Below, in pieces: positions 51,401 through 59,598 of a DNA stretch of 64,000 nt. A program made the position numbers and the translations under genes. The stretch comes from Myxococcales bacterium (lineage in GTDB: Bacteria > Myxococcota_A > Polyangia > Polyangiales > Polyangiaceae), in the NCBI GenBank assembly GCA_004193285.1, contig SECP01000011.1:116880-180879 (forward strand). Reading direction: 5' to 3'. Within the stretch, counting starts at the first letter, position 1. Every line of letters starts with the position of its first letter. Below the pieces are notes generated by a model, which did not search any database, was not told the DNA's origin, and saw only the letters and a list, made by a program, of their open reading frames with translations.

Positions 51401-51584
51401 CGTGGGGAAACGCGTTGCGCGAGTTTCCGCAGGCGAGCGGCAGCCACAGAGCGCTCGCCGCGGCTAGCGCAAACAGAGGCGCGCTGAGGCGACGTTTCGC
51501 CAGCAGTCTTACCGCGAGTCCACGGCATGCAGAGAGAGCGAGTGTAACCACCCATCGTGGATGCAACCTCGGCCCCTGGACCAT
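48462..51584 (-). CDS. GH115 xylan alpha-glucuronidase (lipoprotein)
   Basis: A 1040-residue enzyme. ATG 51584 is preferred because AGGGA lies at ribosome-binding distance; an upstream GTG at 51635 has no such site. The long basic N-terminus ends in 'LWLPLAC'. GH115 hallmarks follow: 'RGIFLNDEENFSTWSALKM' (near 290), 'KANFLWPAMHAVSDEFN', 'GVVGSSHPEML'-like text, 'ILWAEDNHGYLRQLP' and 'YYHISYYGDPQSY'. C-terminal beta domains probably bind xylan. The enzyme removes 4-O-methyl-glucuronic acid from glucuronoxylan. It diverges from the ECF sigma gene at 51829 across 244 bp. Confidence 0.92.
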   Translation of the reverse strand: MVQGPRLHPRWVVTLALSACRGLAVRLLAKRRLSAPLFALAAASALWLPLACGNSRNAFPHGEEPVAGSTTTDAGRGGVATGGTATTAGTSGEPSSGGGAGGSEAAMGGSATMPRQPFDVVTDGEAADIYVDAADHAAVVRAVGDLQADVKRVSGTAPTVKNALADLSSRAILVGTLGQSAVIDDLVSQGKLDTTGVSGKWESFVIQAVSEPAPGISRALVIAGSDRRGTIYGIYELSQAIGVSPWYWWADVTPTQSPNVTVEGELRKQGEPSVKYRGIFLNDEENFSTWSALKMDAGKHAGPETYKRVFELLLRLKANFLWPAMHAVSDEFNRYPENAKNADLYGIVVGSSHPEMLLRNNVKEWEPWAKSHGNPAYDYSVNPQALHDYWEARVEQNAEFENGYSIGMRGVHDSGLVAARAGTTAQKVALMEKIFADQRGILTANVNPDPTKIFQVFTPYKEVLTLYNAGLKVPEDVTILWAEDNHGYLRQLPNDAERKRSGGAGVYYHISYYGDPQSYLWVNTTPLTLVREELRKAYDAGASRLWVINVGDLKPSEVALELAMRLAWRIDDYGEGNVGDYVASLAQRDFDAKSAQEVAAIVMRYYQINIARRPEFMKKGVYDLVNYGDEGQQRLDELTDLVARATAVSDSLPAARKDAFYEMVLYPLRASQLTMQMYIAASKTDLYARQGRTASVTKYRKLATDAYQTIQSDLEYYNETLAGGKWERIMNPYNRALPVVAGMPALAAAPSASAGSALGVVVEGQTTDGDPAELALSAYTQDERFVDVFTKGSAGFSWTATPSASWLKLSKSSGTVTDEERIRVSVDWAAVPLGDSTGTVTIAGASSSKTVTIRVSNPASPRPEEVEGYIEANGYVAIEAEHFQGSVSRAGAEWRVLTQLGRSGDSVKVFPDVSPSVTTDHANAAAQLDYKVYFFTTGSFPVTVFRIPTLNTSGSCRLALGLDSGAAQTLRGAASTGDAAWSKNVVEHIEKLTGTIEVKTPGYHTLHLWKVDPSIAIDRIVIDTGGLKPSYLGPPESYRR

Positions 51585-51828
51585 CCGCTGATCCCTGCAA
51601 TGACTCGAAGCTTCAGCGCTAAACGGGAGTGTCACTCGTCACAGATGCACGCGACAGCCGAGCCGCGGTCGGAACAACCGGCTCAAGCTGCCGGGCCACT
51701 CGAGCGTCGCTCGATCCTCGAAAAAGATCCGACCAGATCGACGCGCCCCGGCCATAGGAGCCCATGGCGCGGAGCATGCCCTGGAGCACGAGCACGGGTC
51801 GGCGGCCTCGAGCAGGCGGGATCCGTTG

Positions 51829-52422
51829 ATGTCGCGCAGCGCGAGCGTACGGGTGCTCGGTACGCCGCAACACGTCGGACCCCTCGTCGATGACGCGCCG
51901 AGCGCTGGCGAGCAAACGTTTGCGCGCATCTACGATGAGCGCTTCCCGGATGTCGTGCGCTGGGTCCGTGCGTTGGGTGGCCGTTCTCCCGACGTCGAAG
52001 ACCTCGCACAAGAGGTCTTCATCGTCGCCTTCCGCCGCCTGCCGGATTTCGACGGCCAGAACGTGGGAGGATGGCTCTATCAAATCACGAGAAGGAAAAT
52101 GCGTGACTACCGCCGTTTGACGTGGGTGAAGCATCTCTTCACGGACCGAACGACGGACACGATCGAATCCACGGCCATGGGCACTGACCAGCTCGAGCAG
52201 GTCGAGCGTCATCAGAAGCAGCGGCTACTGGAGCGGCTGTTGAACCGGTTGCCTGAGGATCATCGGGCGGCGTTGGTGCTGTTCGAGCTCGAGGGCCTGA
52301 GCGGCAACCAAATCGCCGAGGCCCAAGGAGTACCTCTCAACACCGTTTGGGCGAGGATCCATCGAGCGAGACAAAAGTTGCAGGCCTTCGCGGCCCAGGC
52401 CCTGCCGGAGCTCAAGCGCTAA
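51829..52422 (+). CDS. stand-alone ECF-type sigma factor
   Basis: A 197-residue sigma factor from ATG 51829 (GGCGGGA upstream). Region 2: 'SPDVEDLAQEVFIVAFRRLPD' in two parts, 'GWLYQITRRKMRDYRR'. Region 4: 'LSGNQIAEAQGVPLNTVWARIHRAR'. Unlike the four module sigma factors it has no adjacent FecR/TPR protein. It is divergent from the GH115 gene and 177 bp upstream of the sorbosone-dehydrogenase-like gene, so it may drive either. Whether an anti-sigma factor is encoded elsewhere is unknown. Confidence 0.9.
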   Translation: MSRSASVRVLGTPQHVGPLVDDAPSAGEQTFARIYDERFPDVVRWVRALGGRSPDVEDLAQEVFIVAFRRLPDFDGQNVGGWLYQITRRKMRDYRRLTWVKHLFTDRTTDTIESTAMGTDQLEQVERHQKQRLLERLLNRLPEDHRAALVLFELEGLSGNQIAEAQGVPLNTVWARIHRARQKLQAFAAQALPELKR

Positions 52423-52599
52423 GCGGCTTACCGTCACCGACTCGGAGCGCTGAAAAATGCCAGTCGTACCGGCCGGCGCGCCCCCGCTAGCTGGTGCCCC
52501 CCGTGCCGAGGGCCAGCAATCCGTCTACAATGAGCGGCGACGAGCTCGCCACCTCGACACTGCTCGTTCGCGCCACCCTGATTTGCGGAGGAACGAGAC

Positions 52600-54099
52600 A
52601 TGAACCACAGAGAATTGCTTCTGGTCGCGGTCGCGACGAGCTGCGCCTTTTCAGCGTGTGGCGGAGACAGCAAGGACCCCGGTAACGCAGCGCCGCAAGC
52701 GGGCCGTGGTGGCAGCACGACTGGCAACGGGAATGGCGCAGGCGCGGGCGGAGACGAGGCGGGCGCCGGTGAACTGAACGCGGGCGCCGGCGGAGAGGAT
52801 GCCGGCACGGGAGCGGTCAGCGGTGGCGGCGGAGCCGAAAGCTCCGGCGGTAGCGGGGAGCCAGGCGCCGGCGGCAATGCGGGCGACGGCACGGCCGGAG
52901 CGATCGGTGAAGGCGGGGGAGCGAATCCCCCCACGGACACGTGCGTGTATCCGGCGGCATCCGAGCTGGGCGGCGCGTCCGTGCCCGCAGGCTATTGCGC
53001 CTACACCTGGGCCAGCGGCTTGCTCCATCCGCGCGGCATCATCGTCGACGAGAAGGGCGACGTGCTGGTCAGCGACAACGGCCGCATCGTTCTCCTCTAC
53101 GACGACAACGGCAACGGCGTCTCCGAAGACGACGAGCGCGTCGTGCTTCGAACGGAGGCAGGCTTGAATCACGGCATCGCGCTCAACGCGGGCTACCTGT
53201 ACGCGTCGACGCCGACGACCGTCTACCGCTGGCCCTACGAGGGTGACCGGGAGCCGCTCGGCACTCCGCAGGCGGTCGTCACGGGCATGCCGACCGGCGG
53301 CCACGTCACCCGAACGCCGCTGTTCGACAATCAAGGCAGGTTGTACGTCAGCATCGGCTCGTCCGGAAACGTGGATACGGATTCGCGGCGCGCGCGCCTC
53401 ATCCGCTTTCCGGCCAATGTCCTGGCCGAAACCTCCACGTTTGCGGAGGGTGAGCTGTTTGCGGATGGTCTTCGGAACGAGGCCGGGCTCGCGCTGGATA
53501 GCCAAGGCCGCGTTTGGGGCGTGGAGAACGGTCGCGACAACCTGCAGCGCGCAGACCTTGGCGCCGACATTCATCAAGACAACCCTGGTGAAGAGCTGAA
53601 CCTGTTTCGAGAAGAGGACGCCGGTCGCTTCTACGGCTACCCGTACTGCTGGTCTGAATACAATCTGCCCAACGGCAACGGGCCCGGCACCCAATGGGCC
53701 GACCCCACCAACACGAAGCACGACGACGCGTGGTGCAAAGACACCGCCAACGTCATTCCGCCCGTCATGGTCATGCAAGGCCACTCGGCTCCTCTGGACA
53801 TCAAGTTCTACGTCGGTAGCGGGCTCCCGGCGGACGTGGTGGGCGACGCGTTCGTCACGTTTCACGGGTCTTGGAACCGCACCACGAAGACTGGCTACAA
53901 GGTCGTGCGCATCCCATTCGGCAACGACGGAATGCCCTCCGGCGACCCCGTCCCGGTGCTCGAGTCTGCCAACCCGGGCGATAGCGACCCGCAGTGGCCC
54001 CATCGCCCGGTCGGCCTCGCCATTGGCCACCAAGGTCAGCTATTCGTCACCAGCGATGCCTCCGGCGTCATCATCGCTGTCGGCTACGCTGCTAAATAG
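52600..54099 (+). CDS. glucose/sorbosone dehydrogenase-like lipoprotein
   Basis: A 499-residue protein with lipobox 'AFSAC' (Cys20) and a Gly-rich linker (about 28-108), then a six-bladed propeller of the GSDH/L-sorbosone dehydrogenase family ('LLHPRGIIVDEKGDVLVSDNG', 'GLNHGIALNAGYLYAST', 'GLRNEAGLALDSQGRVWGVENG', 'DAFVTFHGSWNR', 'RPVGLAIG'). Such proteins use PQQ or Ca-dependent oxidation of sugars in the periplasm or at the surface; the cofactor cannot be confirmed here. It could oxidise monosaccharides released by the neighbouring enzymes. Confidence 0.86.
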   Translation: MNHRELLLVAVATSCAFSACGGDSKDPGNAAPQAGRGGSTTGNGNGAGAGGDEAGAGELNAGAGGEDAGTGAVSGGGGAESSGGSGEPGAGGNAGDGTAGAIGEGGGANPPTDTCVYPAASELGGASVPAGYCAYTWASGLLHPRGIIVDEKGDVLVSDNGRIVLLYDDNGNGVSEDDERVVLRTEAGLNHGIALNAGYLYASTPTTVYRWPYEGDREPLGTPQAVVTGMPTGGHVTRTPLFDNQGRLYVSIGSSGNVDTDSRRARLIRFPANVLAETSTFAEGELFADGLRNEAGLALDSQGRVWGVENGRDNLQRADLGADIHQDNPGEELNLFREEDAGRFYGYPYCWSEYNLPNGNGPGTQWADPTNTKHDDAWCKDTANVIPPVMVMQGHSAPLDIKFYVGSGLPADVVGDAFVTFHGSWNRTTKTGYKVVRIPFGNDGMPSGDPVPVLESANPGDSDPQWPHRPVGLAIGHQGQLFVTSDASGVIIAVGYAAK

Positions 54100-54179
54100 C
54101 GCAAGCGAACAGGATCGTCCGCTTTACTCCGTCGGCGTTCACCCGGACATAAGAACTACGGTTCTTGGTCGTCCAATGA

Positions 54180-54638
54180 GTGTTGAAAACAATCTGGGCG
54201 CCGCTGGTGCCACAACACCGCCCTCTTTTCACTGGCCTGAAGGTCCTGCTGGTCGAGGACCACGACCAGGTGCGCCAGTCGCTCGTCACTCTCCTTCAGG
54301 CTTCCGGCATGACGGTCCTCGCGGCCACTTGCGTTCTGGAGGCGCTCGACCTCTTTCAAGCCGGCGCTCCGCAGCTCATCATCTCCGACCAGGGCCTCCC
54401 CGATGGCGATGGCTGCGGCTTCATCCGCAAAGTGCGCGCTCTGGGCTCTCAGGGAATTCCGGCCTTGGCAGTCTCTGCCTTCTTTAGCCCCCAGGCCCAA
54501 ACGCAAGCTCTCCGCGCCGGCTTCGACGCTTGCTTGGCGAAGCACGACTTCGATCGTTTGCTCGACGTACTCGAGGAGCTACTGGAGCGGTCCACGGGCA
54601 GTGCCTGCCCACGCGTCGCAAACGGCGGGCGCAACTAG
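54180..54638 (+). CDS. single-domain response regulator
   Basis: A 152-residue protein, essentially one receiver domain: 'VLLVEDHDQVRQSL', phospho-acceptor Asp in 'LIISDQGLPDGDG', and a Lys in 'CLAKHDFDRLL' (the usual KP is KH). GTG 54180 is the start used; GTG 54207 would leave a domain without the first 9 residues. No output domain exists. The 3' end overlaps the convergent small gene by 4 bp. Confidence 0.84.
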   Translation: MLKTIWAPLVPQHRPLFTGLKVLLVEDHDQVRQSLVTLLQASGMTVLAATCVLEALDLFQAGAPQLIISDQGLPDGDGCGFIRKVRALGSQGIPALAVSAFFSPQAQTQALRAGFDACLAKHDFDRLLDVLEELLERSTGSACPRVANGGRN

Positions 54639-54892
54639 CGGACGGCCACGCACCAAAGTGGCGGCAGGTCCCGGCGCAGCTCCACCTGCAGCGCCTCCGC
54701 TGCCGCCGGGTTTCCGATCGTGAAGCAAAGCTCGCCCGCTTCTGTCCGTTGGCACTCGATGCTGCGTGCGTCAGCCTCACACGCGCGATAGAGAACGCGC
54801 GCAAACGCCTGCTGCATCGTCAGGATCGAACGACCCATCGCCGCGCCTGCCGGCTCCCGTAGCATGGCGTCAGTCATGTCCGGCTTCGGCAT
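54635..54892 (-). CDS. small protein, paralogue of the product at 59826-60101
   Basis: An 85-residue protein without a known family. It shares a clear block with the 91-residue product at 59826-60101: 'GRSILTMQQAFARVLYRAC' there reads 'GRAILTMDQAFACVLFRAS', and 'ELCFTIGNPAAAEALQVEL' there reads 'ELSFTIGNLAAVPALQAEL', each followed by 'RDLP'. Both copies lie next to a stand-alone receiver gene, which suggests a role in the same signalling process. Predicted soluble and cytoplasmic. Confidence 0.68.
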   Translation of the reverse strand: MPKPDMTDAMLREPAGAAMGRSILTMQQAFARVLYRACEADARSIECQRTEAGELCFTIGNPAAAEALQVELRRDLPPLWCVAVR

Positions 54893-54978
54893 GACGTGAA
54901 ATTTAGCTCAGGCACGCCGGCACCCCAGTCGTGCAAAATCCTCACGTGCTGCTATGGAGGGTCCGCACGGCACCTGCG

Positions 54979-55212
54979 TTAAATGGCATGCGCCAGGCAG
55001 AACTCGAGAGCCTCTGCCCTTGAAGTGAAGGCGAAGCCTTCAGAGGCGAACCGCCACGCGCCGCCCACCAGGTGCACGATGAGCGCATCCGCGTGCGACA
55101 CGACGCCCGCGCACATCGGGAAGAACTTCTCGGTGTTCGCCTGGAACCAGAGCTCCCAGTACTGGTCACTCACCCCGCAAGGCCGTCGGCTCGGATTCTC
55201 GGGTTGAGGCAT
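54979..55212 (-). CDS. small protein of unknown function
   Basis: A 77-residue protein from ATG 55212 containing 'DQYWELWFQANTEKFFPM' and 'RAEALEFCLAHAI'. No family recognised. A run of ten G residues (on the coding strand; plus-strand C at 55228-55237) lies 15 bases upstream of the start, inside a possible longer frame to 55320. Phase variation by slippage is conceivable. Confidence 0.52.
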   Translation of the reverse strand: MPQPENPSRRPCGVSDQYWELWFQANTEKFFPMCAGVVSHADALIVHLVGGAWRFASEGFAFTSRAEALEFCLAHAI

Positions 55213-55451
55213 GGAGCAACTTACTCGCCCCCCCCCCAACGGGATCAATGAGCGAATCGCCTCGGTGCGCCAAGTCGGCGCAGCGTTGAGGGAATGAGCC
55301 TCATCTTTCTCCAACAGCACAGGTAACCCGTCCTACTTGCCGCTCACCAAGGGTCCTCGTGAGTATCTCTCGCTCGCCACGCGAGGTGAATGCACTCGGC
55401 ACGCGGGGTAGCTTTGGTGACTTCGATCAAGGGCGAGAGGATTCCGCTGGC

Positions 55452-55904
55452 TCATTTGCGTGCCACGCGAGGCGACGTTGGCTCCGCGACGATCGCATAT
55501 TCCGAGCTAGCCCCACGCGCGCTGCCAAGCGCGTCGAAGATTGCCTTGAGCCTGCTGACGACGTTGTGCTGCGCAGCGGAGTTTTTTCCTGCGGCTACCT
55601 CATGTGGCAGGAGACCGGGCAGGCGCACGGAGAGCTCCGCGAGCAACGCCCGATAGGCCCCCGACTCCAGGACGTGCGACGCGTGTGACGCGTAGCTGCG
55701 TGCCTCCATGGGCGTCACGCTGCCTTCCGCGACGATGCTGCTCAGTTCTTCGAACGCGGCACGTTCGGAGTCCGGGAAGCTGCGGCCGGGAACGACCCGC
55801 ACGTCCGCCCCGCAAGCGGTGCACGCGAACGCGCCGCCTTGTACTTCCGCCGGCGAGGCCAACTGCACGCGCCAGCACTCACTGCAGATGGTGGGCATCA
55901 GCAT
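55452..55904 (-). CDS. zinc-ribbon protein, paralogue of the product at 59078-59482
   Basis: A 150-residue protein with an N-terminal four-cysteine zinc ribbon ('CSEC' about 7-10 and 'CTAC' about 28-31), followed by 'RVVPGRSFPDSERAAFEEL' and a helical C-terminus with 'LLAELSVRLPGLLPHEVAAG'. The product at 59078 has the same order ('CQRC', 'CGVC', 'RIVPGCSFGPGDIGLFKDV', 'MTGRFPGLLAIQVAAG'). Function unknown; zinc-ribbon adaptors often mediate protein contacts. ATG at 55904 or 55898. Confidence 0.7.
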   Translation of the reverse strand: MLMPTICSECWRVQLASPAEVQGGAFACTACGADVRVVPGRSFPDSERAAFEELSSIVAEGSVTPMEARSYASHASHVLESGAYRALLAELSVRLPGLLPHEVAAGKNSAAQHNVVSRLKAIFDALGSARGASSEYAIVAEPTSPRVARK

Positions 55905-56042
55905 GCGCCGGAACCTACATCAATCCCGTACCCACGGCATCAAGCCTTACGGTATGTCCCTGTCAGTGGTTTTACGGACACAGGCCAGGGTGTGCAGCCT
56001 CGCCGAGCTGTCTAACTTCGTGCAGTGCTGCGACTCCCTCTC

Positions 56043-58574
56043 CTATGAGGTCGGTGGCGCTTTGACGATCACGCGGCGCGCCAACGCTGCCACGGTCGTG
56101 ACGAGCTCCGCCGGGTCGATCGGCTTGGCGAGGTGGATTTGGAAGCCAGCTCGGAGCGCCTTGACGCGATCCTCGGACCTTGCATAGGCCGTGAGGGCTG
56201 CGATTGGCAGCTCGCGGACTCGTTCGTTCGAATGCTGGCGGATGCGCTCGATGAGCTGAAAGCCGTCCACGCGCGGCATGCCGAGATCCGAAATCACCAC
56301 GTCTGGCACCTCAGCGTCCAGGGCACTGAGCGCCTCTTCAGCAGATGTAGCGCCGGTCGTCCGAGCGTCAACGGCCTCCAGCACCTCACCAATCAGGGAC
56401 AACGCGTCCGGCTCGTCATCTACGACCAGAACGTGCACTCCCTTCAGTGAGACGCCTACGAAGGAGGCCGGCTGAGAGCTCGCGGTTGGGTGCACGCGTT
56501 GCAGCTCGTCGCCCGCGGGCTGAACGACCATGAGCGGCATCTTCACGCAGAAGCTTGCGCCCTTCCCCGCACCTGCGCTCGCTACCTCGATCGTGCCGCC
56601 ATGCAGCTCCGTGAGCTGCTTGGCGATGGACAGCCCGAGCCCAAGCCCACCGCGCTCGCGCGTCGTACTACCATCAGCTTGTCGAAAGCGCTCGAAAACG
56701 TGAGGAAGAAACGCCGGCGCAATGCCGATGCCGGTATCCGTCACCGTCAACTCGATGTGCGAATGGACGCGCTCCAGCCGGACTTGCACTTTGCCTGCGC
56801 GCGGCGTGAACTTCACCGCATTCGATAGAAGGTTCCACAACACTTGCTGCAAGCGCTCGGGGTCACCGGCTATGGGGCTCGCGGACGGATCCAGCACGCA
56901 TTCGATGCGAACTCCCTTCGCTTCGGCGGTGGGAGTGACCACGTCCACCGCGTTGCGGACGACGAGCGGTAGGTCCACCACCTGCACGTTGAGCCGGAGC
57001 TTTCCCGACACGATCCGAGAGATATCCAGCACGTCCTCGACGATTTTGGTCAGGGAGGTCGCGTTCCGCGCAATGGTATCCACGGCCCGCTGGTGCTTGT
57101 CGGGTGACAGCAGTCCGGATTGCAGCATGCGTACGTAACCTAGAATCGCGTTCAGGGGGGTCCGTAGCTCATGCGAAAGGCTCGCCAAGAATTCGTCCTT
57201 CAGGCGGCTCGCGTCCTGAACGCTCGCGTATAGCCGGGAATTCTCCAGCGCCACCGCGGCCCAAGCCGCGATGCCGACGACCACCCGCTCATGGTGAGCT
57301 TGAAACCTATCTACCTCGGAGTGACCGAAAAACAGACCACCGATCACTTCCCCGCCCCGGCCCTTGACGGGTACCGCGAGGTAGCTGCGCACGGGCAGAT
57401 GCCCCTGGGGCATGCCGTGGTGGGGTGCGTTGTGACCGTATTGCGGCTCCCGCGTGATGTCTGCGCTGCGAATCACCCCCGTGCCCTTGAAGGTGGGCTC
57501 GAATACCTGCGTATTGCGCGGCATCGGAAACTTCGAGAACGCTTCGCGGGGCACCCCGGAGATCGTGTAGAGGGTGTAGGCCTCACCGCTCGCGTCGATC
57601 ACGTTGTAAAAGAAGGCGCCGAATTGTGCGCCCGTTAGCTCCGTAGCCTTATCGGTGACGGCCTGAACGACCTTCGAACGGTCCAGGTCGGAAGCCACCA
57701 GCGTACCAACGTCGTTGAGGGTTTCGGTGATCGCCGCGTTCTCCAGGGCCAATCGGAGACGCTCAGCCTCCGCACTCTTTTGACCGGTGATGTCTCTCCC
57801 GATTTTGGACGCACCAATGATGGCGCCGCTCTCGTCGCGCACGGGCGAGATCGTGAGGGCTAAGTCGATCCGCCGGCCGTCTTTGGCGACACGCACCGTC
57901 TCGAAGTGGTCGACGCGCTCGCCGCGCCGGATGCGCGTGAGGATTTCGTCTTCTTCCGATTGCCGGTCAGGCGGAATGAGCATGCGCACCGAGCGGCCGA
58001 TCAGCTCGGAGGCCGCGTAGCCAAACAGGCGCTCGCCCGCGGCGTTGCAGGCCTGAATGATGCCGGTGAGATCCTTGGCGATGATGGCGTCGTCAGCAGA
58101 ATCAACGATAGCCGCGAGATACGCCTGCGCGTGAGACATGGATGACGCGGACTGCATGCGCTTGACGAGCACGCACACCACGCCCTCCACGGCGCCCGCT
58201 TCGCTGAGAATCGGCCCAAACGATGCGGCGAGGTCGAGCTCGCGCGAGTGACCGTTCACCTCGGCCGACACCGAAAGCTCACAGGAGCATCCCTCCCGCG
58301 ACTGAAGCACGCTCTCGACGGACGCGCGTAGATTCCCGCTCCACGCTGCCCCTAGGCTTGCAGGTGCCGGTCGGCCCCAGCCGGCAAGACGGCTCACTCC
58401 GATTCTGCCGAACCCTCGGGTGTAGAACGTGCGCAGCTCAGGGCCCCAAAAAACGACCGCCAAGGCCTCCGATTGCAGCAGCGCCATCAGGATGCCCGCC
58501 GACGCCGATGGCCAAGTTGGCCACGGGCCGAGCTCGTCGCTGGATCGTTCCCCTTCGCCCTTCGCTTCACTCAT
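56043..58574 (-). CDS. hybrid histidine kinase (PAS-PAS-GAF-HisKA-HATPase-REC)
   Basis: An 843-residue cytoplasmic kinase without membrane segments. It has a divergent PAS-like N-terminus (about 20-140); a canonical PAS (about 150-275; 'AIVDSADDAIIAKDLTGII', 'NAAGERLFGYAASELIG', 'RDITGQK'); GAF (about 285-455; 'ATELTGAQFGAFFYN', 'GGLFFGHSE'); HisKA with 'LASLSHELRTPLNAILG' (His about 482); and HATPase ('NLLSNAVKFT', 'DTGIGI', 'GGLGLGLSI'). The C-terminal receiver has 'LVVDDEPD', Asp in 'VVISDLGMP' and Lys in 'LAKPI'. It probably integrates redox or small-molecule signals through its PAS and GAF domains. The likely partner receivers are the single-domain proteins at 54180 and 60367. Confidence 0.93.
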   Translation of the reverse strand: MSEAKGEGERSSDELGPWPTWPSASAGILMALLQSEALAVVFWGPELRTFYTRGFGRIGVSRLAGWGRPAPASLGAAWSGNLRASVESVLQSREGCSCELSVSAEVNGHSRELDLAASFGPILSEAGAVEGVVCVLVKRMQSASSMSHAQAYLAAIVDSADDAIIAKDLTGIIQACNAAGERLFGYAASELIGRSVRMLIPPDRQSEEDEILTRIRRGERVDHFETVRVAKDGRRIDLALTISPVRDESGAIIGASKIGRDITGQKSAEAERLRLALENAAITETLNDVGTLVASDLDRSKVVQAVTDKATELTGAQFGAFFYNVIDASGEAYTLYTISGVPREAFSKFPMPRNTQVFEPTFKGTGVIRSADITREPQYGHNAPHHGMPQGHLPVRSYLAVPVKGRGGEVIGGLFFGHSEVDRFQAHHERVVVGIAAWAAVALENSRLYASVQDASRLKDEFLASLSHELRTPLNAILGYVRMLQSGLLSPDKHQRAVDTIARNATSLTKIVEDVLDISRIVSGKLRLNVQVVDLPLVVRNAVDVVTPTAEAKGVRIECVLDPSASPIAGDPERLQQVLWNLLSNAVKFTPRAGKVQVRLERVHSHIELTVTDTGIGIAPAFLPHVFERFRQADGSTTRERGGLGLGLSIAKQLTELHGGTIEVASAGAGKGASFCVKMPLMVVQPAGDELQRVHPTASSQPASFVGVSLKGVHVLVVDDEPDALSLIGEVLEAVDARTTGATSAEEALSALDAEVPDVVISDLGMPRVDGFQLIERIRQHSNERVRELPIAALTAYARSEDRVKALRAGFQIHLAKPIDPAELVTTVAALARRVIVKAPPTS

Positions 58575-58714
58575 GAGATTCGACCGCTCTTACGATCACG
58601 ATTTCAGGCGATATCTCGCCGGAGATCCCTCGTCCAGAGGCGACAAGGAACGTAGCTGATTTCACCGTTGTCCCGAAAACGCGCACGTCAGCTGGTACTC
58701 GCGGACTTGGTCGA

Positions 58715-58957
58715 TCAGAGGATCCACCAGTCGCAATTCGGATCGCCAACTCTGTGCCAGCACGGTTCGTGGTCTACAAAGTCGTGTCTACAGAAGCCGC
58801 AGGTGACCTCGGTGTGTGGACCGTGACCAACGCAGCCCTTGAGCGCGCTCCGAAGACGAACGTGGCGCGTCTTGTCGCAGTTCCGGCAATGCGCCGTATA
58901 TTCCAGCCCCGCGCGCTCTGCGTAGGCGGGCCGGCAAACCGGTTCATAGCGGACCAT
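58715..58957 (-). CDS. small Cys/His-rich (zinc-binding) protein
   Basis: An 80-residue protein with two CxxC knuckles ('CRNC' and 'CGFC') plus further His/Cys ('HEPCWHRVGDPNC'). It is likely a zinc-binding adaptor. GAGGGA lies 12 bases upstream of ATG 58957. No named family; its layout differs from the four-cysteine ribbon paralogues at 55452 and 59078. Confidence 0.5.
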   Translation of the reverse strand: MVRYEPVCRPAYAERAGLEYTAHCRNCDKTRHVRLRSALKGCVGHGPHTEVTCGFCRHDFVDHEPCWHRVGDPNCDWWIL

Positions 58958-59077
58958 GCGGCGCGAGCGTCCCTCGATCCAACTTAACCTGCGTGTGGTA
59001 CTTTGACTCGCGGCGCGGATCCGGGTTCCAAATCCGATGGGCGCCCCACCCCCTGGCGCGCCTTCTGCTCGGGGGTT

Positions 59078-59482
59078 CTAAGTTTCTGGGCTTCGCAAGG
59101 TACAGGCCTCGAGGATCGCTCTCAAGAGACGGAGCGCTCGGCGCCGTGCCTCAGCGTTCGCGCCGGCCGCCACCTGAATGGCGAGCAGCCCAGGGAAGCG
59201 CCCGGTCATTGATTCCAGCAGGGCGTCTTCGCGCGCAGCTCCTACCGTGGCCGCTATCGAGGCCGCAAGCGCTCGTGCCTCCGCAGCCCTCACGTTGCGC
59301 TCGACGACCGCTTCCAAAACGTCCTTAAAAAGGCCGATATCCCCGGGCCCGAAGCTGCATCCGGGAACGATTCTGACCGGCGCCGGACATACGCCGCACT
59401 GCAGACGTCCGCCGCTCGCCTCTCGCTCGTCAGAAAGTGCAATGCGGTCGCACCGTTGGCAGAAAGTTGTCAACAGAGCCAT
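59078..59482 (-). CDS. zinc-ribbon protein, paralogue of the product at 55452-55904
   Basis: A 134-residue protein with 'CQRC' and 'CGVC' and the family block 'RIVPGCSF'. The second half is helical and ends 'LLRAILEACTL'. It shares length, Cys spacing and several blocks with the product at 55452, implying an ancient local duplication. Function unknown. Confidence 0.68.
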   Translation of the reverse strand: MALLTTFCQRCDRIALSDEREASGGRLQCGVCPAPVRIVPGCSFGPGDIGLFKDVLEAVVERNVRAAEARALAASIAATVGAAREDALLESMTGRFPGLLAIQVAAGANAEARRRALRLLRAILEACTLRSPET

Positions 59483-59598
59483 ATTGCCGAGTTATTCACT
59501 CATTGGGCGACGTCAAGCCATGCCTGCGGCAGACCGCCCAGCGGCGGTCAGCTAGCGGTCTTCAGTGTCCCTACCGATCTTTGCTGGGGGTCAGGGAC

